Shown in pieces: positions 48,254 through 59,485 of a stretch of DNA of 64,000 nucleotides. The notes under the pieces were generated by a model. It did not search any database. It saw nothing but the letters and a program-made list of their open reading frames with translations, and had not been told where the DNA came from. A program made the translations under genes and the position numbers. How positions within the stretch are numbered: position 1 is the stretch's first letter; each line of letters opens with the position of its first letter. Source of the DNA: Oscheius dolichura (taxonomy: Eukaryota > Nematoda > Chromadorea > Rhabditida > Rhabditidae); contig OW051495.1 in assembly GCA_932521035.1 (NCBI GenBank), positions 12,391,001-12,455,000 on the forward strand, given 5' to 3'.

Positions 48254-49099
48254 TCACTTCGGCTTCTGTGATTTGTACCAGCTGTCGAAGGCCCTGCCAT
48301 GGTTGTACCAGACAATATGACCCAAAGTTGCCTTTCCTGTGATCGGGGTAGTCTCTCCATTGATTGATAATAAGGTTAGATCGGTACATGTGGGTCCATC
48401 CAGCACAATGGTGAGGAATTGCTGAAAATAAGATTGCAGAGTTTGAAAACAAAGAGAAAAAGTGTGTTTGAAAACTTACAATGACGACTTCTGTGTTTTG
48501 GGAGCAGTGTAAGACTCCACAGCGTCTTGTGTATTGGTAGCTAGGCTCGGATTCCACGGGAACATGGAAAGCACAGTTATAAACTCCACCGTCCTCAATG
48601 GCTGCTTGATAGACTCCCTCCCAACTTCTATCGTTCTCGTCGACACTGGAAAACGAAGCCCAGTTTATAAGATATATTGGAACAAACTGGCAGCAAAATA
48701 CCTTGTCGCCGATGAGACATGGCTCCCCATAAGACTTATCGAGTCGTCTTCTGAATGAAAGCCTGTTGTTCAGGAAGAAGGTTTGGGAGGACTTGACGGA
48801 AACGGTCATGCGCGGGCACTCACCGGAGCAGATAGGACTTGTTCCTGTATTTTTTTATATTTCGAAAGTAATGCACCTGTTTGAACTCACCGAACCAGGA
48901 GCATCCTCCGGTACTGGGGGCTTTCACGTAGTTGTGCTCCTTGGTGAGTTGGTCTACCGTGAGACCTGCAAAAATAAAAAGAGGGAAGAAGGGGTTACTC
49001 ACCAACGATCCCGGACATAAGCGCGGACGTGGTCAAAGGCTCGAGGCATATGGTCGACGCCAATGTAGAGACGAGAAAGAAAAAGATTTTGAGTTGCAT
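48254..49099 (-). CDS. Secreted cysteine-rich nematode protein
   Basis: Exons 49099-49003, 48965-48891, 48844-48480 and 48421-48254 give 234 residues. The signal peptide is MQLKIFFFLVSTLASTIC. The centre holds GGCSWFGTSPICSGECP and later PCLIGDKVFCCQF, a cysteine pattern found in many secreted nematode proteins (C..FGT.P.C.G.C, then C..G.K..CC). Two further cysteines lie in RRCGVLHC. The C-terminal exon in the correct phase reads TLGHIVWYNHGRAFDSWYKS and stops at 48254; a longer frame over the same exon in another phase is not the coding one. It is probably extracellular; function unknown. Confidence 0.75.
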
Positions 49100-49407
49100 T
49101 TTCTCTGAAAAAGTTTAAAGGTTGTTCAAAACTTTCAAAAAGGAGAGAAAGAACCCCTGGATTGCGTGAAGAATAGTGTAAAGAAACGCGAGGCTACCTT
49201 CGAAATGAATTTCATCAGCTGACACTCCCGCCTCTCTAAAATTTGATGTAGCAAAAAGCCGCTCCTGTAGAGTGACAAAATAATTTTTTGTGATCTTGCT
49301 ACGCAGAGGAAAAGATTTTATCAGAGAAATAGAAATAACAGATAGTTTGAAAGAATCTTTAGTGGCTGGTGAGCTAAGCGTTGGTTTTCGTTAATCTTCT
49401 TTAAAGT

Positions 49408-50636
49408 TTAAACGACGGCTGATCCAATGTTCTCGCTATTCGAAACTTTTATATAGTTCGCTAGGACTTCATGAACCACAGCCTTAGCAAGCCTTGAGTC
49501 CTCTTCTGTATCGATGGTCAAGAATATAAAGAGCCCGTCTGCAATTATTTCTATTTTTAAATAGCTGAAAAATACCTACCTTTTCCCATCCAATCCATGA
49601 ATTCTTCAGTGAGTTTCTTGTTATTTTTGGCGGATTTGATTACCATACCTCTACACAGCTGCTCCCGATTTTGTCGAGATCTCCAGAATCTTCGGTTTTT
49701 CAGCCAGTTTTTAATGGCGAAGTACAGAGCGGTGGAATGATAAATCCTTCAAAATATATAACTAACTAAATATTACTAAACTCACCAGAGAGTTAGGAAG
49801 ATTGTTATATTGATCCAATTCGAAGGAAGAGTGCACTGTGGTTGTGCCAGTCCTCTTGTTGGAGAATGCGTCGAACAGTAGCCAATTAAAGAGAACATGG
49901 CAGCGATGCCCATGTTGTCATAAAGAACCATTACTGCTATGCCAATAGAATGGGCCAATTCCATGGCGACGGTGATCAGCTTGGTTCGGACGTAGAGGGA
50001 AGGTAGCTGCCCTTCTTTGTGGGTTTCCAAATATTGAAAAATCCTTTCTCCAACCGTTTTAAGAGCTATCAGACCATTTTCTTGCCCAAGATTAAAAGGC
50101 TGTAGGTCCCTTATAACCCTGGACATACGAAGACCTAAAGATTTATCTTGTTAGCAAGAAAAAAAAGAGAAATTCAAATACCTTTAGCTTCACGGCTGAT
50201 ATACCATACTAGTTGTACCATAAAAATAAGGAATACGGACAGCTGGTAGAAAAAGTATTTAAACTGTGTGAAATCTCTAATATGAGGCTTAAAATGAATA
50301 AACGTGTCCATATGGCATTTTCTTACCCTAGCGGTGATGTTCACCTTGATCGGGCTGAGATCTCCCATATAATGAAGTTCTCCTCGACATCTTGTGACCA
50401 GTTCTTCGTGAGTCCATAACGAAGGAACTTCGCATTTCAACGTGCCGAGTGTTAACCTGTTAGTAATACTGATATTTGAAATTTGCTGAGGCTTACGAGG
50501 CCAATTCATTACTGAAAAAGCAGAAAAGAGTAAAGATGATAGATACTCCAAATGACATTTTAATTGGCAACCCATCGCCAGCCGGGTACACAGAAACGAA
50601 GAAATCCAGAATATAAAGGAGGCAAGTCACATCCAT
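49408..50636 (-). CDS. Divergent innexin-like gap-junction protein
   Basis: Exons 50636-50497, 50456-50327, 50263-50182, 50134-49786, 49746-49580 and 49538-49408 give 332 residues, shorter than typical innexins (about 370-420). Four membrane segments fit: near residues 27-45 (SFGVSIIFTLFCFFS), 92-112 (FFYQLSVFLIFMVQLVWYI), a third around HSIGIAVMVLY...MFSLIG, and a fourth at NITIFLTLWIYH. Each extracellular loop has two cysteines: LGTLKCEVP and TRCRGELH in loop 1, GYCSTHSP and PQCTLPSNW in loop 2. Innexins show the same pattern (G.PI.CW.P, then C; later QC.LP.N). The YYQWVP signature is replaced by FKYFFYQL. Inference: a fast-evolving innexin. It could instead be an unrelated four-pass protein. 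Confidence 0.65.
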
Positions 50637-50846
50637 TTCGTCTGACCTTGATAAAGTGAGTTGTTTGCTTCATTCAAAGTCTCTTCTCAAGCTCCCTCTC
50701 GCGTTGACCAGTGCGCGTATATGATATGAGCGAGGCAGCAGATGTTCACTTTTGGGCTGCGACTTTCGCCCTCGTCCTCTTATTGATTGAACGTTATTTT
50801 CTTTTCTAAAAGTCGTAATTTTACCTCATTGTTGTGTTTTGCATTT

Positions 50847-53800
50847 ATGGCTGAATCATCTGAAGGAACAATGGGCAATCCTAGCCCGGAAAATGACAAT
50901 GCTCACCTGGAACCTTTGGAAAATAACATCGTTCACCTGTTAAATACAAATCCTCCGGCGGAAAATGCTTCTGAACAAGATCCAGGTATATTACCTTTTA
51001 ACTGATTGAACGTATTTTATTTTTAAGAAGAACAAGAGCGTGTCCGGTTCGAGTCCAAAATGGAGGACCTACGGAAAAAGCTTCAGGATTTTGACGTCTC
51101 CGAAGAGGAATTGAAGAAATTGGAGGCAGAAGCTAAAGAAAAAAAGGCAAAGAAGAAAGAAAACCAACAGGCGCAGCTGAATGCGGCTGTTTACGGCTTT
51201 GCCCAGGGTATCCAGAAGCCGGCAGGAGGGCAGTCATCTTCTTCATCCCCTCGTCCTTCCCAGTCTTACCAAGGAGTAGCAGTTGGGCATTGTCAAATTG
51301 CAGCGCCACCACCAGATACACCGGTGATCGTAATACCACCTGAGCTTCATCATACCCTCACGAAGCTGGCTGACAAATTCAAACAGCAGGCGGTAGAAGG
51401 GCCTTCTATGGCTTTTGATGTGGACTACTTGAAGAATAGGGAAAAGCAGATTAGAGACGCATGCGTAAGTCTTTCTAATTCTCAAAAAGCCCAGAGGAGG
51501 AATTATTGAAACAGATTAAAGCGATAAAAACAAACAATTAATGAAATTCCGCCTTTGTGGACTTTGAAATTTCAGGCAAACTGGAAGCCAAAACTCGACG
51601 TTGATAGCGATAAGAAGACGCCAGCAGAAAAGCAGAAAGGAAATGGATTTTTCAACAAGGTGGCAAACATTTTCACAAGGAAAGAAGGCGGAAAAACAGG
51701 TAAGACATTGGATTTTAATATTGATTTTCATGTTTTAGCAGATAGAGAATCTCCTCTACAGGAAACCCCGGAGAGCCCTTCGTCTGCTCCACAGGAAATT
51801 CCTCCACAAGAGTGTTTCGACAGTCTCCCCTCCTCGGATGTGGAACTGGTACACTTGCTCAAAGCCTTACAACTATATTTTTTCAGGCAAGAGACACATA
51901 TATAAGCAGTTGTGAAAATTCCTTCTTAAACAATGAGAGTGAAACATTGCTTGAAGACACTGTTCAGGATAAACAGCTGGGCCAAACCTCCATGTATGAA
52001 ACGAGAAACGGTATTAATTTAATAGCCTGACGTTATGTTTTTTAGGAACAGCACCCTCCAGAGACTCCTGGGACATCTTGTCGCTTGTTGAACGCACGCC
52101 ATCTTATGTTAATGCACTATCAGAAAGCCCTGTAAGGAGGGAACAGGTGGAATCCCTTGGAAGTCAAGCGCTGAACAGTGATGACGAAATACAATCAGGT
52201 GTGTTCCCTTCTATTTCATAGGTTAAACATGATCTGCCCCTTTAATCTGGCCCTTTTTTGTAAATTGAAATTATAGGAAGACGCTCCCGCCAGTCAAAAA
52301 GAAACTATATCATCGATGACTTTGACAGCAGTGATGTGATAACCCGAACCCCGACTAAAAGAAAGCCTCCAGGTGATTACGGGCAATTCAGACTTTAAAA
52401 TATCTACCTTTCCCAGATGGTACGCGAATCTCTCTGCGAGAAAAATCCCCTCCTCCTACGAGAGCCGTGAAAATTGCCGGAAATACGGAGTTTTGTGAAT
52501 TTATTGAAATCAACTCTCAAAGTATAGTTTAGTTACATATTCACTTTATTGTCATTTAAACACAGAGTTGCTCAACACGGATATGGGAAGAAATGGGGGC
52601 CAGATCCAAGTAGACAGTTTACAACGATTCTCTCATCAAGCTAAAGATTCCAACAGCGGCTTGTGCACGTTCTGTCATGAAGTCCAGTCTAATCTACGAC
52701 AGCACCTGGTGGGATAAATTAATTCTGGTCCTTATTAGCGGGTTTAGCGGAGTCACATCGTAGCTGGGCTGAGCAAAGAAGAGGAGGAAGAGTTGATCAC
52801 TGCTTTAAAGCACAATATGACGCTTTCCATGATGGTTCTTGATAGAAGGTACAAATGATACATGATACAACGGAGAATAATATGTATCTCTTTAGACACA
52901 GCCGCAACTTTGCCCAGAATAAGGAACAATGGAGTGCTCTGATGAAGGATATGACGCCTCGAGACCAGAATGCGCTAATTCAGTTAGCCGAGAGGTAAAG
53001 AAAATATCAACCAAACAAGCCGACTTCCGGAGTCCATATCGCTGGTTTCCCCCTTCCTAGTGTTCTTTATTGCTCCCCAATGGACTGTGGTCTTTTCAAA
53101 CCTTTCAGGGCGACTCCCTAGTGGGCGTTAGCCCCTTTGTAATTCCCTTTGTTACTACCAAAGGACTCTAGATCTTTCTAACCCTCTGGGTTACTGCGCC
53201 GTGGGCCGTTCAGCTTGGGTGCCGGGTTCTGCACTCCCCGCTGTCCTTGGAGCACAGGGCAGTCTTCTGCCCACCCCGAGCAATGTATCTGTTCTTCTCC
53301 ACCTGGCGACATTATCCCCCGACGTTTTCCAGATAGTCGGACTTGCTGCCTCGGGAAGCAAAAAGAAATAAAGAGAAAAACCGCGCCGCCGTTTGCTCAA
53401 AGGGAAATAATGTCTAGGGAGGATGAACGAATATTATCTGTTGCGAATCGTCGTTTAGGAAAATTTTCCAATAGGTTAATACATTTTACTTTTTTCAGCG
53501 CTGGCATATATTTCTATCCCAATAGCAAAACGTTTGATTGGGAAAGAAGGGAGCAATGGAAAGTCGTTGAAGAGCAAGAAACACATGAATCAGAGCGTGT
53601 ATATGAAGGAATGGAACTCGGATCGGAGAACGGCAATGGGCACCAAATGGCTCCAGAGGTAGTAGTACCCATTCACAAACAACAAAATGTGTTTAGTCCG
53701 ACATTGGAGATCTTAGCTACGATCGGAAAGGGTGTTATGAAGAAATCCCCATGGGATCTGCCAATAAGGTTGGTCTTTATTTCTTTTTGGTGCCCATTAT

Positions 53801-56800
53801 TCAGGATAAAAGAAATCTTGCTAAAGAGAAGGGACTTGATCGACAGTTAATTCCCGTACAACATCCGCTGCTCCAGAATTTGTATGAGTATCAAGTGAGG
53901 ATGTCTACAAAGAACCCAAGGACTGAGGTTCGTTTGATTTATTTGTTTAAGATGCAGTCTCTGTAAGATTCGAGCAAACTCGAGAAACCGAGTCCGGGAC
54001 CGGATCTCAGAATGATTTTTGACCTATACTAGCCGACCCAGTTGAGTGAACACACTCTATTGACATCACTATCGCATTCCTTGGAATTTTCTTCCCTAGG
54101 GGCTACCAAAAAATAAATAATCCGATATGGCGTGAATGCACTTTTACGGTTTGGAAGTTGCAATACCACTCGCAAACTAGTCTTTTTCTGGTCCCATTAT
54201 TTTTGTTCAAAGTTTCCGGGCCTAACACTTTTTGTAAACGTCTAAAATGTGCTGTTTTATCATAATACATCTTTAGAAAAAAAGCAAAAATAATTTTCTC
54301 GGATGGGACTCGAACCCTCGACCTTTCGTCGGATCTCTGTTGGCGCACTTTCGCACTGCGCCATTGTGTCACTTTTTTGTGGAAAAGGGTTAATTTGGAC
54401 AAAAAAGTCTCATATTTTAACAGAAAAACAGCGAATTCAAATTTTTCTTACAGATTCAGAATCACCATCAAAAACTACGTCGGGCCATCCTTGTTTTAGC
54501 TACCAACTCTTAATTTGAAAGCACTATTTCGTGAAGATCAGTGACGAAAGGCCGAATTGCAGTTGCCTCGCAGCGCAACTTCCAAGCCGTAAAAGTGCAT
54601 TCACGATAAAACAGCATATTTTAGACGTTTACAAAAAGTGTTAGGCCCGGAAACTTGAACAAAAATAATGGTCAGAAGTCATTCTGAGACCGGCTCTTAA
54701 GCTTTTGTTTATTAACTTTTGACAGATGATACTGAATTTTATCAACGACGAGATGGATTATTTTATGCTGGCTGGGATATCCCTGACTGGCCATCCCTTC
54801 AAAATATATGTATTTCAGGCCAAATGCCGGAATGCTGAAGAATATGCCAGATCAATCGTAAATGGTGGCGCAAAATGGCTTCTTGTGACTTTACGTCTGG
54901 CGAAAGAGTACCGTACATTGAGGACACTAGAGGACATCCCTTTCAAGTTTTTTGTCAGCGGTTTGCAAGCCTATGCCCATGCCCATATGGAGGTTTGTTA
55001 AGGAAAGCGGCCAGACAAAACACTTTATAGGTTTTTCCTAGTGGAGCTGTGCTGAATTTCCTAAAATGTTGTATGCTTTTTATGAAACGGCTAGAAGTGG
55101 TTGACAGTTTCAACGCCAACACGGAGAAATGGTTCACATTATTTGAAGTAGTCAAGCAGAGGGTGGCTTACCAGACAAAAATTGCTAATCAGGTTATTCT
55201 GCACTGCCACGAAGTATTATATATTTTCAGATTGCGGTATCTCACCAAGCAATCGGCAGAGCAGCTAGAGAAATACTTTCATATGCCGAGCTTTGCACCC
55301 AGCTGAAGCCCATGGAGAACTGGCTAGCGCAATTTTACCAGGACTGGAAAACCGCCCCAGAGAATGTGGTACAAGAAAATATTGATGCCCTGCATTGGAA
55401 TGCTTTTGGAAGCTTCCTCGTAGTTATGCTCGTTGTGGAAAATGGCGAAAGAGCAGAGGTTTGTTCAATTTTGATTCTAGTAAAACGTTGAGTAGGTGGC
55501 CTACAAATGGCGGGTTAAAGACTTTTCTAATGGAGGAACGGTCTTCCCCCCGAATTATCATAGAGAGAAGGGTTCGATGACCTGCTTTATGTTCCCGTTT
55601 CCGACAAGTAAAACCAGCAGGTCTAACGTACAAGTCAGTTTTTCTTAACATGTATCCAATGAACAAACTCCTTAAGATTGCTGCAAGTCCTACGCTTCGA
55701 AACTGGTTGTGTCTCTATTCCCGAATGCGCATGATCCTCTTTCCCGAAGATCCTGCTGATAATGGTGCTAAAAAATTCTTCAGGATGTTCAACGGTTCAC
55801 TCATTCGCAGTCCACTGGCATTGGCAAGCTTCCATTTCATTCCTGATGTTATTGGTATAAATTACAGGCAAAACAAGCAGAACATGAACTGCTGAACACC
55901 AACTTTTTGGAAGATCAGAAACTGCTGTATTTTCGAAATAGTGCCACAAATACCTGCGCAGGCTGCTTTTTGAGGTTGAATCCTAACGACTTGGATCCTG
56001 CTCTTTTTCCAGCTCAAGGCTCGATGAATCATCAGTTACGGACACATGTGAAGGTAAGAACAATAAATACCCCTTTCTAATCATATTTTTCAGATCTACG
56101 CGACGGATACAAGAGCCATAGTATATCGTGCATGGTGCCACCTCCAGAAATGTAGAAACGACGAAAACTACAGCAAAACCAAGGAGCAGTTGGAACAGGA
56201 GATGATAAAATTAGCAGATGAATTGAATTGTTTCAGTACTTCAAATGTATGTTATCTTTTGCAATATTTTCAAAATGTTATGCAGGAATCTGGGCTCTAC
56301 AGACTCTGTTTTAGGACAACTTGATGTTCTCTCTCTCTTCGTGCAAAGCTAATGTATACAAAGAGGATGAGGAAATAAATCGAATCAGCCAAATTCGGGA
56401 TATGCTGGAAACGGCTATGAACGTGGGAGATCAATGGAATCTGAAGGTCTCGAGTACCAACTGCACATCATTGGTGACGGCTGTTACTGAAGCTTTGGAG
56501 GAGTTTCCCCTGAGGGGTCTTCAACCTAAGGTACGTTGTTAAAAACATGGTTTCAATTTTTTATCCAGGTTGAGTTGCTTTTTGATGAGGTCATTAACTA
56601 CCAAGCTGAACAGTTCTCTGCGGCCAACAAAGAGAATAAGATTGCAAAAGCTTTGAGAAGAACCAAGATCGCCCTAGAATATCTGGGTTATAGATATATA
56701 ATCTTGGTTACTAAAGACCCGGTGAAAGGTCAGCAGATCAATTTCATTCATTTACCCGAGACGATTTAAGCAACAGGAGCTCACGTGCTAAATATTGACG

Positions 56801-56961
56801 AGGTTCACGTCAGCGGGCTAGATATGGATCCGGAAGTAGCCGAAGCCCGGCCGATGCTCTTCTTCTTGCTCGAAGCCGGCCAGATTCCAAATTGGCGAAA
56901 CATTCAAGTGGTCAGTTTAGGAGAGGAAATAGTTCGAATGGCATTTATTGTAGTCCGGTAG
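50847..56961 (+). CDS. Large protein with C2H2 finger and tyrosine-recombinase-like core
   Basis: Exons: 50847-50985, 51028-51464, 51576-51699, 51739-51848, 51887-52010, 52046-52198, 52277-52372, 52417-52521, 52566-52708, 52748-52848, 52896-52994, 53499-53772, 53805-53927, 54726-54992, 55031-55192, 55231-55458, 55496-55633, 55677 to about 55860, 55868-56053, 56094-56246, 56315-56530, 56569-56728, 56771-56961. It encodes about 1240 residues. The first 430 are polar with a coiled coil (EEELKKLEAEAKEKKAK). A finger CTFCHEVQSNLRQHLRSH follows near 465-483. VENGERAEVAYKWRVKDF near 890 resembles box I of tyrosine recombinases (catalytic Arg at 55450-55452), then TSKTSRSN could supply the Lys. NHQLR (His 56030), CHL (His 56139) and NY (Tyr 56169) could complete HxxR...H...Y. 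One phase break occurs near 55850. The fold assignment is inference; it may be a domesticated or active Crypton-like element. Confidence 0.6.
53928..54725. mobile_element. Repeat-filled intron with tRNA-like core (SINE/foldback)
   Basis: The intron holds two segments, A (54132-54161) and B (54193-54262), that recur on the other strand at 54576-54604 and 54603-54671 in the opposite relative order, so the inverted repeat is rearranged. Between them, minus-strand 54375-54296 is tRNA-like: a D-arm with GGCGC/GCGCC pairing and GGGTTCGAGTCCC as B box, but no sound anticodon arm. This suggests a tRNA-derived SINE or composite foldback element. Confidence 0.6.
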
Positions 56962-56974
56962 CCGTGTTTCAGCC

Positions 56975-59485
56975 ATGCCAACAGGAGAGGAAAATCCCCC
57001 TTTGACGCCGATGTGTTCTTTGAACCGAGGGGCAAAGGTAAGCAAAATATAATAGCTATGTCAATCTTCCTCCTAAAACAGGTGTTCTACCGGAAATGGG
57101 AGACCCACTTAGAAGCTGTAGAGCAGACCAGAAGCTGTTTGGCGTCTTCAAACGAGCTGAGGGAGAAACTCCATGAAAATCAGGCTCTTCTGGCTGATGC
57201 AGTCCAAGAAGCAATAGATGAAGAGTTGGGATCTTTGGTATATGAAGCTGAAGAAGACAGCCAACTAGCAAGTAATCCAGATATTAGGGTACATCGTATT
57301 CTTACGTTGCAGATCAATCTAATTCCCCGTTATTGCCTGGTATTCTGGAAGATCTGGAAGATTACTACGGGCTTGCTGAGCCAGATCAGGAATTCGAACA
57401 ATTTAGCATGGATTTAAATCCTCAAGAGAGTAACGACTTCTATTCGGAAGCTATGGAGAGCCAATTATCAAGATTACAAATGCAGTCGCCTATTCCAGTA
57501 GAAGATACTGGCTCCCGGTGGCCGAGAAATGTTAACGATGAGACTTTGGGACAGACGGATCTATCCGAGGAGCCTACCATTTCTGAACAATGTAAGTGAT
57601 TCTTCAATTCAAGGCGTGCAAAACATATTTTACTGGTATGTAAGTGACTAAAACACGTCTTTAGCGTCAATGGAAAAGATGGAAATGGAAGCTCCTCCGG
57701 CATTTTCATCCTTCGAAATGAGTATAGAAACAAGTTTGTACAAATAAATACTGCTAATATGACTTTTCAGCAGACCTATCATCACACTTGGAAGCAACTC
57801 AAGCAGCAGAGTTAAGACGAGAAGATCGAAAATCCCGAAGCAGAAAAGAAGTGAATGATAGAATTGTTCCGAAAGAAGGCATACTGGCTGCCATTGGGCA
57901 AAGACGCCAGGTATTTAAAAACTATCAAATGCTAAAAGATGCTGTTAAGGCTATGAAGCTGCTGTTTGAAAGTCCTTCTAATAAAGCTGGAGAAGATATT
58001 GTTCTGGAACCGATTCCTGAGATTATTAAAGAAGCAGCAGACGAATTGAGCAATGATGAGCCGGTTCTCCTCATGCAATATGCCACCAACTATTGGCCAG
58101 CCTGCGCTCTACTAGACCAAACTGACAGATGCAAAAACCAGGAGAAAGTTGGCAGAGGTAAACGCTAATATACGACATTTGTATTGCTTTAGGCGTCAAG
58201 GCAGCTATAAATATAAGAAAGGGAAATGTCGTTACCGATTACAGTGGATCCTGGGAGAAGAAAGGGAGGTACACGGGAACGTAAGCATTTCAGCTTCTTG
58301 TGAATATTATTGCAATATAGGACGGAAGAGGAATTAGCTCTTCAGTATGTAATAGAAACGGGTGGTAAACAGTTGGCATTATTCGGTCATAGTGCTGCAT
58401 TTGTTACAGGAGGTAAAGATAGTTTTCCTGCTGAAGAAAATGTCGGTTTAGGAGGAAGACATTTCTTTGGGCCTATTATTAACCATAGTCCCGTACATGC
58501 TAATTGCGTACTGAAAGTATTCACTCCCCACTTAACAAATGACGCGAAGGATCCTCTGAAGATAGCCATGTTTTATGCAAAACGAGATATTCAAGTTGGT
58601 GAGGAAATTTTATGGGCATACGCTAAGCCGTCGGAAAGCTCAATGCCGTTCTTGAACATATGTCCATGCGAGAGATGCGTTGGTAGGTTTCAGCCGCAGT
58701 AGATTTAAGAGCCACGTTTAGGACGATGCCATTGTATTGAGTGCAAAGGGATACATTTCCACATTACGGAGAAAGTGCTCAATAGACTGAAGAGAAAGAA
58801 TATCCCGGAAGAGTGTATGCAACGAGAATTCGATCATAAAAACATGGTACAAATATTTATGAGGAGCTCTACAGGCGACAAAGCAATAAGAGAGATAACC
58901 TGGGCTGACAAAAGTGGCAAGACACAGTTGAAATTCTTGCAAACGTTCCTGAAATGCCAAGGCTGGAAAAGTGAGGAGGAGAGGGATCAGAATAAAAATC
59001 AAGAGGTAAAACACAGCGGAAAGTAATACGCTTAGCATTGTAGGCTCGAGAGACTGTACTGGAGAGCTTAGCAAGATGGATAAAAAAACCGCAAAGCCAT
59101 AGCAGATACAATACTTACGAAGACGCCGTGAACCGTTTGAACTGGAAACTCCCTTACTCAACCACTGCCGCGACTGAATTTCTAGCGAAAATAAAGGAGA
59201 AAACTGGAGGATTAGATGTTGAGGTAGGAGATTAATATGTTACATTACATCTCTGTGAACTTCCAGAATAAGGTGAAGAGTTTCGGGCCGTTTATGAGAA
59301 ACGCAATAGTTGTCGGCCGGACGAGAACGAGTGATAGTCTTTACGCAACCACGAGGACCGAACAGGCATACAACCGAGATGTTGAGGAAAAGATCCAGCT
59401 CATGGGTTTACTAATTTTATCTGAAAACGTGATTGATTCAGATATTTACGGAATTGTACCACGGTTAGCCATGGTTGTTAGCTAA
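56975..59485 (+). CDS. SET-domain protein (lysine methyltransferase-like)
   Basis: Exons 56975-57037, 57082-57271, 57313-57591, 57665-57721, 57771-58157, 58193-58268, 58321-58682, 58722-59005, 59044-59223 and 59267-59485 give 698 residues in frame. ATG follows a GTGTTTCAG acceptor by two bases. The SET domain starts near 326 with GVKAAINIRKGNVVTDYSG, has INHSPVHANCVLKVF near 405 (the N-H-S...N-C pocket) and ends IQVGEEILWAYAKP. A cysteine cluster, CPCERCVGRCHCIECKG, resembles post-SET zinc binding. The first 320 residues are acidic and probably disordered; the last 130 are unknown. The insert between the first SET strand and NHS is long. The key NHS and Tyr are present, so activity is plausible. 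It starts 13 bases after the preceding stop. Confidence 0.8.

Noticed and set aside
48144-48809. Long minus-strand frame with a hydrophobic C-terminus
   Set aside because: Splice phases show that its last part is an intron and an exon read in the wrong frame; the real exon ends at 48254.
53215-53850. 211-codon plus-strand frame
   Set aside because: It lacks an ATG at its start and runs through intron sequence on both sides of the exon 53499-53772.
54296-54375. Possible functional tRNA gene (minus strand)
   Set aside because: B box and D-arm are good, but there is no sound anticodon stem or acceptor pairing, and it sits inside a repeat.
50847-56961. PAT/DIRS-type tyrosine-recombinase retrotransposon
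   Set aside because: No reverse transcriptase or RNase H motif is visible anywhere in 50-60 kb.
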